This document shows positions 1 to 4,964 of a stretch of DNA of 5,723 bases, one piece after another; position 1 is the first letter of the stretch; each line of letters begins with the position of its first letter. The position numbers and the translations under genes are program-made. The stretch covers positions 1-5,723 of the forward strand of contig CAZDUA010000028.1 in the NCBI GenBank assembly GCA_964508495.1, written 5' to 3'. This DNA comes from CABMGU01 sp964508495 (lineage in GTDB: Archaea > Nanobdellota > Nanobdellia > Woesearchaeales > ARS49). Below the pieces are notes generated by a model, which ran no database searches, was not told where the DNA came from, and saw only the letters and a list, made by a program, of their open reading frames with translations.

Positions 1-426
1 ATCAAGCGTTACCAAAAAAGCACGCCTGACAATAACCTGCAACTGGTCATCCAACTCTTTTGAAAGAGAACGAATAACGCACAACGAACCAGAACGGTGC
101 ACGACAGCAAAACCCAAAAACAAATCCTTCAACAATTCATCAATCAAAACAGCATGCCCTGGATTATCAGTCCTAACCTCAATCTCATCATAACCCTTCT
201 TGTGCAAAGAAGACAAAAGCCACCTAAGCGTTCTTTCAGTAGCATTAGAAACATCAATGTTGCCTTTTTTTAGGTCTCTTTGTTCAGAAGTGCTAACGAT
301 CAACCTAGGGCCATTCGCCAAAACATCAACCTCCTCGCCCTTCTTAATACCCCACTCCCTGACCCAATTAGAAGGCAAAGTTACAACTAACGTCTTATCA
401 GCAATCTGGATGACCTTGCGCTTCAT
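1..426 (-). CDS. AbrB/SpoVT-PhoU-like archaeal regulator (3' end cut by window edge)
   Basis: This is a 142-codon open frame on the minus strand, starting at ATG 426-424 and still open at base 1. The N-terminus (MKRKVIQIADKTLVVTLPSN, then W-V-R-E-W-G-I-K-K-G-E-E-V-D-V) is the swapped-hairpin AbrB/SpoVT DNA-binding domain at residues 1-50. It has the usual 'S-L/T-L-P-S-x-W' and 'K-K-G-D/E-E-V' marks. The following helical part, including 'KELDDQLQVIVRRAFLVTL' near residue 125, resembles archaeal AbrB-PhoU fusions often annotated as phosphate uptake regulators. Full family members are longer, so a C-terminal helical part is missing here. No phosphate transporter gene is in view, so a phosphate role is only borrowed from the family. 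The start sits about 25 nt from a TATA element, which suggests a leaderless mRNA. Third codon positions are mostly T/G, opposite to every other gene in the window. Confidence 0.85.
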   Translation of the reverse strand, partial: MKRKVIQIADKTLVVTLPSNWVREWGIKKGEEVDVLANGPRLIVSTSEQRDLKKGNIDVSNATERTLRWLLSSLHKKGYDEIEVRTDNPGHAVLIDELLKDLFLGFAVVHRSGSLCVIRSLSKELDDQLQVIVRRAFLVTLD

Positions 427-443
427 ATATGCTCAGACGATAA

Positions 444-457
444 TTTAATATATAAAT
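444..457. promoter_or_regulatory. Shared, near-palindromic TATA element for divergent genes
   Basis: The stretch TTTAATATATAAAT lies between the divergent starts at 426 (minus) and 480 (plus). It reads as a good archaeal TATA box on both strands. Its centre (about 450.5) is about 25 nt from the minus-strand ATG and about 30 nt from the plus-strand ATG, which is the spacing expected for two leaderless transcripts. No ribosome binding site is visible in front of either ATG. One TFB/TBP site used in both directions, or two overlapping sites, are equally possible. Confidence 0.6.
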
Positions 458-479
458 GTTATCTCCTAGTAGTAGTAAT

Positions 480-1985
480 ATGGGGGACTTGGAAACACGC
501 ATACAACAGTGCATAGAACGCGTAAGGCAACGCCAAAAACCAATATTTCCAGACGCGGAACAAACATCCCTAAAATTCGGATTTCTAGGATGGCTTTACG
601 GAACATTTGCAGGCGGAAATGGAACAGTAGCAGATAGAAAACTCAACGCGTGGTATGGAAGAAAATACAACAATTCAGGATTCCTTCTAAACGCATCATA
701 CGGGTACATAGAAAACAAAGAATACGACGAAGGACTAATCTGCCTAAGAGACGCACTAGACCTACTACACGGAAAAAAAGCAAAACTAAGCATTGCGATG
801 ACAGCAGGAAGAACATTAACCACCGCAGCGCTCGCAATAGACAGAAACTTACACCCAGACAAAATAGAAACATACTTGCTTGCGGCAGCAATGTACGCGC
901 CAGACCTGCCAGAAAGAGCATGGCACTGGAGCACACTAGCAAAAGAACTAGCAAGAGAATTCAACCACCCACTCAAAAAAGAAATCTATCTTTTTGACGC
1001 ATTACTCGCAACAGCACAAAAAAGAACAGACGAAAAACAAACATGGAAAGAAGCAATCGATGAATTACGAAACGAGCCAATCTGGGAAAGACTCGGAGAA
1101 ACAAGAACAATAGTGCGCGTACTAAAAAACAACAAATTCTTCGCACAAACACTAGTATTCAAAGAAAGAGAATCAAGACCAGCAATACTCACAGAAGTTG
1201 GCGCGATAAAAATACTCGAAGAAACAGTAAAAGACATCACAGTACCACAAATACTATACGTTTCAGACGACAAACACGAAGGCAGATACGCCTACGTCAT
1301 GCGATACGTCGAAGGAGAAACACTATACGACAAACTCCTCAAAGGCGACAAGCGCGCAATGCCAAAAGTTGTAACAGCATTAGCAAAAATACATGCGCAC
1401 TACACGCCAAAAGCCAAAGAACTAAACCTTGAAGAAAGACTACAAGAAAAACTAGCAGACGAACACTTCAACATTCCAAAACAAATCGCACAAACCATCA
1501 CAACAAACTACAAACCAGTCTTCAAAGCCATTACAAACAACGCGTGCTGGGTGTGGAACAAAGACGCACACCCAGAAAACTGGATAATAAGCAAAAAAAT
1601 AGGAGTAATAGACTGCGAAGCAGACCACCTAGTACCAGCAACGCTCGATTTAGCCAATTTACTAGAATACGGCGAATTCTTCACACACGAAGAAAAGAAA
1701 AAATACGTACAACAATACGCACACGACTACACAAAAGAAACAAGGCCTCTCACAATAACAATGAGCGCGTACTACAACTCAGTCATACACAGAATGCTTT
1801 CACTAGCAAGCGCGTGGAGCAGTCCGGAAAGAAAAAAAATGCAATTACAAAGAAAACAAGCCATGCACAGAGCAATAGAAGCCATCAAATACATAGCAAA
1901 AGAAGACAATACATACTACAGCGAACACCACGAAGAATACGGCAGATTACAACAAGCATTTGAACAACTTAAGGCCATCTTATAA
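480..1985 (+). CDS. TPR-like helical domain fused to APH/choline-kinase-like phosphotransferase
   Basis: The product has 501 residues. The start at ATG 480 is chosen over ATG 456 because 456 lies on the TATA element. Residues 1-200 are helical. Residues about 70-96 ('YIENKEYDEGLICLRDALDL' and flanks) read like a TPR hairpin. Residues about 204-430 look like an aminoglycoside-phosphotransferase/choline-kinase fold: a beta pair ending in V-F-K (Lys228, candidate ATP-binding lysine), Glu239 in the next helix, a hinge-like stretch Y-V-M-R-Y-V-E-G-E-T-L (about 271-281), the catalytic-loop motif NKDAHPENW (Asp362, Asn367), and V-I-D-C-E (Asp378, candidate metal ligand). The usual His of the HxD motif is replaced by Asn, but the catalytic Asp and Asn are kept, so activity is plausible. 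The substrate cannot be read from the sequence. It could phosphorylate a small molecule or a protein partner bound by the TPR-like part. Confidence 0.75.
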   Translation: MGDLETRIQQCIERVRQRQKPIFPDAEQTSLKFGFLGWLYGTFAGGNGTVADRKLNAWYGRKYNNSGFLLNASYGYIENKEYDEGLICLRDALDLLHGKKAKLSIAMTAGRTLTTAALAIDRNLHPDKIETYLLAAAMYAPDLPERAWHWSTLAKELAREFNHPLKKEIYLFDALLATAQKRTDEKQTWKEAIDELRNEPIWERLGETRTIVRVLKNNKFFAQTLVFKERESRPAILTEVGAIKILEETVKDITVPQILYVSDDKHEGRYAYVMRYVEGETLYDKLLKGDKRAMPKVVTALAKIHAHYTPKAKELNLEERLQEKLADEHFNIPKQIAQTITTNYKPVFKAITNNACWVWNKDAHPENWIISKKIGVIDCEADHLVPATLDLANLLEYGEFFTHEEKKKYVQQYAHDYTKETRPLTITMSAYYNSVIHRMLSLASAWSSPERKKMQLQRKQAMHRAIEAIKYIAKEDNTYYSEHHEEYGRLQQAFEQLKAIL

Positions 1986-1995
1986 TTCTTAAGAA
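1986..1995. promoter_or_regulatory. Perfect 10-bp palindrome upstream of the Lrp-type gene
   Basis: TTCTTAAGAA is a perfect inverted repeat starting directly after the kinase stop codon and ending 36 nt before the proposed ATG of the Lrp-type regulator. It abuts the weak TATA-like CAAATAAG that follows. Lrp-family proteins often bind palindromic sites in their own promoters, so this is a candidate autoregulatory operator. A 10-bp A/T-rich palindrome can also arise by chance. Confidence 0.25.
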
Positions 1996-1998
1996 CAA

Positions 1999-2006
1999 CA
2001 AATAAG
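1999..2006 (+). promoter_or_regulatory. Weak TATA-like element for the Lrp-type gene
   Basis: CAAATAAG is centred about 29 nt before ATG 2032, roughly the spacing seen at the clearer leaderless promoters of this window. It is a poor match to TTTAWATA, so the gene may instead be co-transcribed with the kinase gene 46 nt upstream. Confidence 0.25.
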
Positions 2007-2031
2007 CACACGCTTGACATATACTACTTCT

Positions 2032-2493
2032 ATGAAGAAAACTGACATAACCATTATGGCGCACTTGAGGAAGAACGGCAGAATGCCTCTTACTGAACTG
2101 TCACGACAAACAAAACTACCAGTAAGCACAATACACGAACGGCTAAAACAGCACATGCGAAAAGGCTTTTACAGGCCAAGCACGCTAATAAACTTTGAAA
2201 AAATAGGATATCCGACAAGAGCGCACATATTGTTAACTGTTGAACAACCTGAGAAAGGAAAACTGTTCGAACACCTAAAAATACACCCAAATGTCAACTC
2301 ACTATCACGCATAAACAACGGATGGAACATAATAATGGAATGTGTGTTTAAGGACATGATATCACTAGAAGAATTCGTGGAAAAACTAGAAAACACCTTC
2401 CACATAAAACAAAAACAAGTACACTACGTACTAAACGAGTTCAAACGAGAAGGCTTCCTAGCACAAATAGATAGCGCAGAAGCACTATTCTGA
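2032..2493 (+). CDS. Lrp/AsnC-family transcriptional regulator
   Basis: The product has 153 residues, close to the usual 140-165 for this family. Residues about 5-48 form the winged helix-turn-helix: I-M-A-H-L-R-K-N-G-R-M-P-L-T-E-L-S, then T-K-L-P-V-S-T-I-H-E-R-L as the recognition helix. Residues about 62-135 form the alpha-beta RAM/AsnC ligand-binding domain, with 'HPNVNSLSRINNGWNIIMEC' followed by 'FVEKLENTF' in the usual order. These proteins form dimers or octamers and bind DNA in response to amino acids or other small molecules; the ligand is not predictable here. The start at ATG 2032 is preferred over TTG 2014 because it begins exactly at the family's normal N-terminus (M-K-K-T-D). 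The gene lies between the kinase and the pilin-like cluster and could control either, or itself. Confidence 0.88.
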   Translation: MKKTDITIMAHLRKNGRMPLTELSRQTKLPVSTIHERLKQHMRKGFYRPSTLINFEKIGYPTRAHILLTVEQPEKGKLFEHLKIHPNVNSLSRINNGWNIIMECVFKDMISLEEFVEKLENTFHIKQKQVHYVLNEFKREGFLAQIDSAEALF

Positions 2494-2506
2494 TGCCTTA
2501 ACATTC

Positions 2507-2521
2507 GGTAAAGCTTAAATA
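2507..2521 (+). promoter_or_regulatory. BRE/TATA promoter of the pilin-like cluster
   Basis: GGTAAAG (purine-rich, BRE-like) is followed by the TATA box CTTAAATA at 2514-2521. The predicted transcript start is about 2543-2546, which leaves a leader of roughly 20-25 nt before ATG 2567. This is the one promoter in the window with a clear short leader rather than a leaderless layout. Confidence 0.6.
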
Positions 2522-2553
2522 CATGAGACGGTCAATCAAACACATCACTAAAC

Positions 2554-2559
2554 GAGGTG
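2554..2559 (+). promoter_or_regulatory. Ribosome binding site GAGGTG
   Basis: GAGGTG matches the archaeal anti-Shine-Dalgarno end of 16S rRNA and lies 7 nt before ATG 2567. It fixes the start of the first QGLP protein and contrasts with the leaderless starts of the other first-in-line genes. Confidence 0.75.
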
Positions 2560-2566
2560 TATCATA

Positions 2567-2878
2567 ATGAGAGCACAAGGATTACCGATCAGCACAATAA
2601 TAATAGCAGCACTAGGCATATTAGTACTAGTTGTTATAGGCGCCATATTTGGCGGGCAAATAGGAAAGTTTGGAAAAGCAGCAAGCGAATGCCCAGGAAG
2701 ATGCCTAAAAGACACACCACCACCAGGAGCTCCACCAGGAATCTACCAACTAGGCGAAAAAGAATGCAATGAATTCGAAACAAGACTATCAGGAAGCACA
2801 CTACCAAGAAACATGCCATCAAAAGCAGACCAACCACAAGAATGGAGATGCGACTTTTGCTGTATTCTAACAGGTTAA
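2567..2878 (+). CDS. Class III signal peptide, Cys-rich pilin-like protein 1
   Basis: The product has 103 residues. The N-terminus M-R-A then Q-G-L-P-I-S-T, with a hydrophobic helix at about 9-29, is a class III (type IV pilin-like) signal; cleavage is expected between Ala3 and Gln4, leaving a three-residue leader. The tail is outside the membrane and contains a Gly-Lys linker, a Pro-rich piece (PPPGAPPG, 51-58) and six cysteines at 42, 46, 67, 95, 98 and 99, ending in W-R-C-D-F-C-C. An even cysteine count suits a small disulfide-bonded domain. It is a paralogue of the genes at 2842-3126 and 4965-5261. It has its own TATA box and a good ribosome binding site. Its end overlaps the start of the next gene. 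The exact family and function are not known to me; pilus subunit or anchored small domain are both possible. Confidence 0.8.
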   Translation: MRAQGLPISTIIIAALGILVLVVIGAIFGGQIGKFGKAASECPGRCLKDTPPPGAPPGIYQLGEKECNEFETRLSGSTLPRNMPSKADQPQEWRCDFCCILTG

Positions 2879-3126
2879 AGAAGGCACAAGGATTGCCGCT
2901 TAACATGATAATCTTGGCAGTTATAGGAATAATAGTTCTAGTGATAATAATAGTTCTAGTACAACAAAAAACATCAGGCTTCAGCAAAGGACTCAAGAAC
3001 GCGTCAGAAAGCACCTGCATGCCACGAAACGAAATAAAATCAGTCGGCACAGACTGCGATATTCTGTTCGGACAATTCACAGACCTAAAGGCAGGAGACA
3101 TCTGCTGCAGAAAACCAACCAAATAG
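2842..3126 (+). CDS. Class III signal peptide, Cys-containing pilin-like protein 2 (start uncertain)
   Basis: The product has 94 residues if started at ATG 2842. Other options are ATG 2848 (92) or TTG 2857 (89). TTG 2857 has a good site, GGAGATG at 2844-2850, 6 nt upstream; the ATGs have none at normal spacing. The recognisable part begins at R-L-K-K-A then Q-G-L-P-L-N-M-I-I-L, followed by a hydrophobic helix to about residue 40 and 'VQQK'. Any of these starts puts 10-15 residues before the cleavage site, longer than in the paralogues. The tail has four cysteines (59, 72, 88, 89 in the 94-residue numbering) and ends in G-D-I-C-C-R-K-P-T-K. All starts overlap the previous gene by 22-37 nt in another frame, which suggests translational coupling. 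The helix and 'VQQ' resemble the 4965-5261 product more than the 2567-2878 product. Confidence 0.75.
   Translation: MEMRLLLYSNRLKKAQGLPLNMIILAVIGIIVLVIIIVLVQQKTSGFSKGLKNASESTCMPRNEIKSVGTDCDILFGQFTDLKAGDICCRKPTK
2844..2850 (+). promoter_or_regulatory. Candidate ribosome binding site supporting a TTG start at 2857
   Basis: GGAGATG differs by one base from GGAGGTG and stands 6 nt before TTG 2857. It lies inside the end of the preceding gene. It also overlaps ATG 2842 and ATG 2848, so it cannot serve those starts at normal spacing. Confidence 0.4.
2928..2960 (+). repeat. 15-nt tandem repeat, 18-nt period, in the membrane helix
   Basis: AATAATAGTTCTAGT occurs at 2928-2942 and again at 2946-2960. 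It encodes a repeated I-I-V-L-V pattern in the hydrophobic helix of the second QGLP protein. A small in-frame duplication or slippage event would lengthen the helix by six residues. Confidence 0.7.
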
Positions 3127-3132
3127 TAACAA

Positions 3133-3140
3133 TTTTATAC
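3133..3140 (+). promoter_or_regulatory. TATA box of the four-gene unit 3162-4933
   Basis: TTTTATAC is centred about 26 nt before ATG 3162, the spacing of a leaderless archaeal transcript. It follows the stop of the previous gene by only 6 nt. No further TATA box is needed for the next three genes, which overlap or nearly abut. Confidence 0.55.
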
Positions 3141-3161
3141 TTACTTTCTAGAAAAGTCCAT

Positions 3162-3278
3162 ATGAACAAAAAGGGGCAAGGAGCATCACACTTCTTCGAA
3201 TACATGGTCGTAGTAATACTATTGCTGGCAGTTTTCGGCGCAATAATCTACATATTCGTCACAAAGGTGTTGCCATGA
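3162..3278 (+). CDS. 38-residue class III pilin-like peptide (KKGQGA type)
   Basis: ATG 3162 to TGA 3276-3278 gives a 38-residue product: M-N-K-K-G, then Q-G-A-S-H-F-F-E-Y-M, then a hydrophobic helix (about 15-33) ending in T-K-V-L-P. This resembles the archaeal 'KKGQGAMEYL' type class III signal, with cleavage expected after Gly5 and a Glu at position +8 of the mature form. Beyond the helix there is essentially nothing, so the mature product would be a bare pilin-like helix of 33 residues. Support for it being real: a TATA box at leaderless spacing, A/C-ending codons like its neighbours, and an ATGA stop/start overlap (3275-3278) with the next gene. It is short enough to be missed by standard gene calling. 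Possible roles are a minor pilin, an assembly scaffold or a small membrane partner of the next protein. Confidence 0.8.
   Translation: MNKKGQGASHFFEYMVVVILLLAVFGAIIYIFVTKVLP
3263..3269 (+). promoter_or_regulatory. Ribosome binding site for the 3275 gene
   Basis: AAAGGTG lies 5 nt before ATG 3275, inside the end of the 38-residue gene. Together with the ATGA overlap it supports this start and coupled translation. Confidence 0.5.
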
Positions 3279-4204
3279 ACTCGAAAAAAGCAAAGCTTTT
3301 TGGGAAACTGAAAAAAGGATTTTTTTCGAGTAAAAAAGGAATGAGCCCAGAATTCCTAGTCGGCCTTATAGCAACAGCAGCATTCCTCGGCATAGCACTC
3401 TTCTTCATGGGTCCAGCAATACTAAAACTACTCTTCGGCTCAGCAGAAACAGGACAATGCAACATACAATTCATACTAACACACTTAGGAGAAACCTCAC
3501 AATTAGAATCATGCAAGATGCATGACATCATAGTAACGCCGGAAGTACTGTACAAAGAGATGACGGCTGGGAAAACAGAACATGCGGCTTTGAAAAAGGC
3601 AGATGCATTAGGACGCATAGAAAATACATTCGATCCAAGCAGGCCGGGAGCGGACGAGGCATGGGCGCTAAACAGAATGATAGCGAAAGAAATGGCAAGT
3701 TGCTATGAAAAAACACTTGGCGGAAAAGTACTTGAGAAAAAGTGGCTTTCGGGAGCATTTTCAACCGACACGGTTTGCGTAATCTGTGCCAGAATAACAT
3801 TAACACCAGAAGCAGTTAACGTTTTCAAAAGCACAGACTTCAACAAACATGGCAAATTCGAAACATATTTGGACTACTGGATGGATGAAGTACCCTACAA
3901 GAAAGGAAAAATGTTATACGCTGATTACGTTCAGCAAGCGTTAGTTATAAACACAGATGCCTCAGAAGAAATTCAAAAAATGTATCAAACAATTACCACC
4001 TTATACCCTTCAGTAGAAACAGATATGACTAAATCAATGGCGGTAGTGCTTGTGAATATGCCCTTTGGAACACTTATAGGGCTGAGTGACGATTCAGACA
4101 TGAGGTGGATACAAGTGTACCCATATGAAAAACTGGCACAGATAGAATTTTTAACAGGAGGGGTTCCTCCAGAAACAAAGTGCAAAACAATAATCGGAGC
4201 GTAA
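3275..4204 (+). CDS. Membrane-anchored protein with class III-like N-terminus and Cys-containing outer domain
   Basis: The product has 309 residues and I do not recognise a named family. The N-terminus is basic and holds two K-K-G motifs (13-15 and 20-22); the second is followed by M-S-P-E-F-L-V-G-L-I-A, giving a class III-like site after Gly22 with Glu at +4. One hydrophobic helix spans about 28-54. The rest is probably outside the cell and has six cysteines (62, 80, 143, 168, 171, 303). The central stretch reads I-A-K-E-M-A-S-C-Y-E-K, then C-V-I-C-A-R-I; a similar 'C-W/Y ... C-x-x-C' layout is, from memory, common in unannotated DPANN membrane proteins. ATGA overlap and a GGTG site couple it to the peptide upstream. 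Its codons from about 3535 on use more T/G endings than its neighbours. It could be a tip adhesin or a large pseudopilin. Confidence 0.8.
   Translation: MNSKKAKLFGKLKKGFFSSKKGMSPEFLVGLIATAAFLGIALFFMGPAILKLLFGSAETGQCNIQFILTHLGETSQLESCKMHDIIVTPEVLYKEMTAGKTEHAALKKADALGRIENTFDPSRPGADEAWALNRMIAKEMASCYEKTLGGKVLEKKWLSGAFSTDTVCVICARITLTPEAVNVFKSTDFNKHGKFETYLDYWMDEVPYKKGKMLYADYVQQALVINTDASEEIQKMYQTITTLYPSVETDMTKSMAVVLVNMPFGTLIGLSDDSDMRWIQVYPYEKLAQIEFLTGGVPPETKCKTIIGA
4196..4199 (+). promoter_or_regulatory. Ribosome binding site for the 4206 gene
   Basis: GGAG lies 6 nt before ATG 4206, within the last codons of the 309-residue gene. It is the main evidence, with codon use and ATGA overlap, that the 56-residue frame is translated. 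Confidence 0.5.
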
Positions 4205-4205
4205 A

Positions 4206-4376
4206 ATGAGAATAAAAATAATTAAGCAACTAATCGAGGACAAAACAGGGCAAGAACTTCCAGGCTGGGCGTACATAGTGGGACTAATACTTGCATTATT
4301 CGCAATAGTGTTCGTGCTCTGGCTATCATTCAAAAGTGGAAAGGTAGGAGTAGAACAAATCGTAGGAATAGAATGA
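4206..4376 (+). CDS. 56-residue class III-like pilin peptide
   Basis: ATG 4206 to TGA 4374-4376 gives 56 residues, starting one base after the preceding stop codon. The leader M-R-I-K-I-I-K-Q-L-I-E-D-K-T-G (15 residues) is followed by Q-E-L-P-G-W-A-Y-I-V-G and a hydrophobic helix (about 21-42). Cleavage after Gly15 would leave Gln at +1 and Glu at +2. A short tail, S-F-K-S-G-K-V-G-V-E-Q-I-V-G-I-E, follows. It has a GGAG ribosome binding site and an ATGA overlap (4373-4376) with the next gene, the same layout as the 38-residue gene upstream. It has no cysteine. Likely it is a small pilin-like membrane subunit acting with the product of the 4373 gene. Confidence 0.78.
   Translation: MRIKIIKQLIEDKTGQELPGWAYIVGLILALFAIVFVLWLSFKSGKVGVEQIVGIE
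4364..4367 (+). promoter_or_regulatory. Weak ribosome binding site for the 4373 gene
   Basis: AGGA lies 5 nt before ATG 4373. It is weak, so initiation probably depends mainly on the ATGA overlap and coupling to the upstream frame. Confidence 0.35.
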
Positions 4377-4933
4377 ACAAAATAGCGATGAGCGGGGCAA
4401 TGCTGGCGATAATAATCGGCGCCATATTCATAGTAATAGTTGTCGTAGGACCATTCTCAGACATGGTGAAATACGTACGAGAAAAATTCTTCAGTGGAAT
4501 ACTAACGCCAAAACAACAAGAAACAGTTGTGGGAATACCAGGGGCTATAGCGGGACCAAGCACAGTGCCAACAAAAATGCTGTCAGACAAAAAAGAAATA
4601 GCAATAGCACAACTTGTTGAAGAAACGATAATCTGCTGGAAAGACTTTGAACGAAACGGGTACCTTGCCAGTCAGCCATGCAAAAGATTTGAAGTGCCAA
4701 GTACTCTTAAAGGAACAGTTGTTGAAAAAGAATACAGGGCAGCACTCGCAGCAAGCGGAGACTTAGGATATGACATTTCAGGCGATGGAGCGTTAGGCGC
4801 AGATCCAGACAATTACTTCTGGTTCATAGGCACTCTCAAATCAGGAGAAAAACCATTCTTTCTATGCGGAGATGACGACTCAGTCAACGAAGTTGGCTTT
4901 ACAAGAAACCCGGACGGCGGAGACTGCCACTAA
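4373..4933 (+). CDS. Membrane-anchored protein with Cys-containing outer domain
   Basis: The product has 186 residues and I know no named family for it. The N-terminus M-N-K-I-A-M-S-G-A-M-L leads into a hydrophobic helix (about 9-26), with no convincing class III site, so it is either an uncleaved anchor or a divergent prepilin. A linker rich in Gly, Pro and Ala (about 53-67) leads to an outer domain with cysteines at 88, 103, 165 and 185. The stretch A-I-A-Q-L-V-E-E-T-I-I-C-W-K at 77-90 resembles I-A-K-E-M-A-S-C-Y-E in the 3275-4204 product, which suggests a shared helical element. The end is acidic and Gly-rich (G-D-D-D-S, P-D-G-G-D-C-H), which might bind a metal such as calcium. ATGA overlap with the 56-residue gene makes it the last gene of the four-gene unit; a new TATA box begins two bases after its stop codon. 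Confidence 0.78.
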   Translation: MNKIAMSGAMLAIIIGAIFIVIVVVGPFSDMVKYVREKFFSGILTPKQQETVVGIPGAIAGPSTVPTKMLSDKKEIAIAQLVEETIICWKDFERNGYLASQPCKRFEVPSTLKGTVVEKEYRAALAASGDLGYDISGDGALGADPDNYFWFIGTLKSGEKPFFLCGDDDSVNEVGFTRNPDGGDCH

Positions 4934-4934
4934 G

Positions 4935-4942
4935 TTTAAATA
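4935..4942 (+). promoter_or_regulatory. TATA box of the third QGLP gene
   Basis: TTTAAATA begins two bases after the preceding TAA and is centred about 26-27 nt before ATG 4965, which fits a leaderless transcript. It is one of the two clearest TATA boxes in the window. Confidence 0.65.
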
Positions 4943-4964
4943 CATAACAATCAAACTGATTAAA

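Noticed and set aside
200..448. 82-codon plus-strand frame opposite the AbrB-PhoU-like gene
   Set aside because: The minus-strand frame has an unmistakable AbrB N-terminus; the plus frame has no recognisable content and runs into the shared promoter.
456..479. Upstream ATG 456 as start of the kinase-like gene
   Set aside because: It overlaps the TATA element and would require a transcript start upstream of it; ATG 480 has the leaderless spacing.
596..1273. Open frames on the minus strand (596-976, 643-954, 986-1273) and plus-strand alternate frames (650-997, 1544-1963) inside the kinase-like gene
   Set aside because: They are shadows of the A/C-rich coding strand; they have no promoter or ribosome binding site and their translations show no family features, while the 480-1985 frame has clear kinase motifs.
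2634..3122. 162-codon minus-strand frame covering the two QGLP genes
   Set aside because: It lies opposite two frames with clear class III signals and proper starts. Its hydrophobic stretch is the complement of the membrane helices.
3316..3330. T7 run as a transcription terminator for the 38-residue gene
   Set aside because: It lies inside a coding frame tied to the upstream gene by ATGA, so full termination there is unlikely; kept only as a low-interest observation.
4872..4964. In-frame N-terminal extension of the third QGLP protein
   Set aside because: It overlaps the end of the 186-residue gene out of frame and includes the TATA box; ATG 4965 gives the family N-terminus directly.
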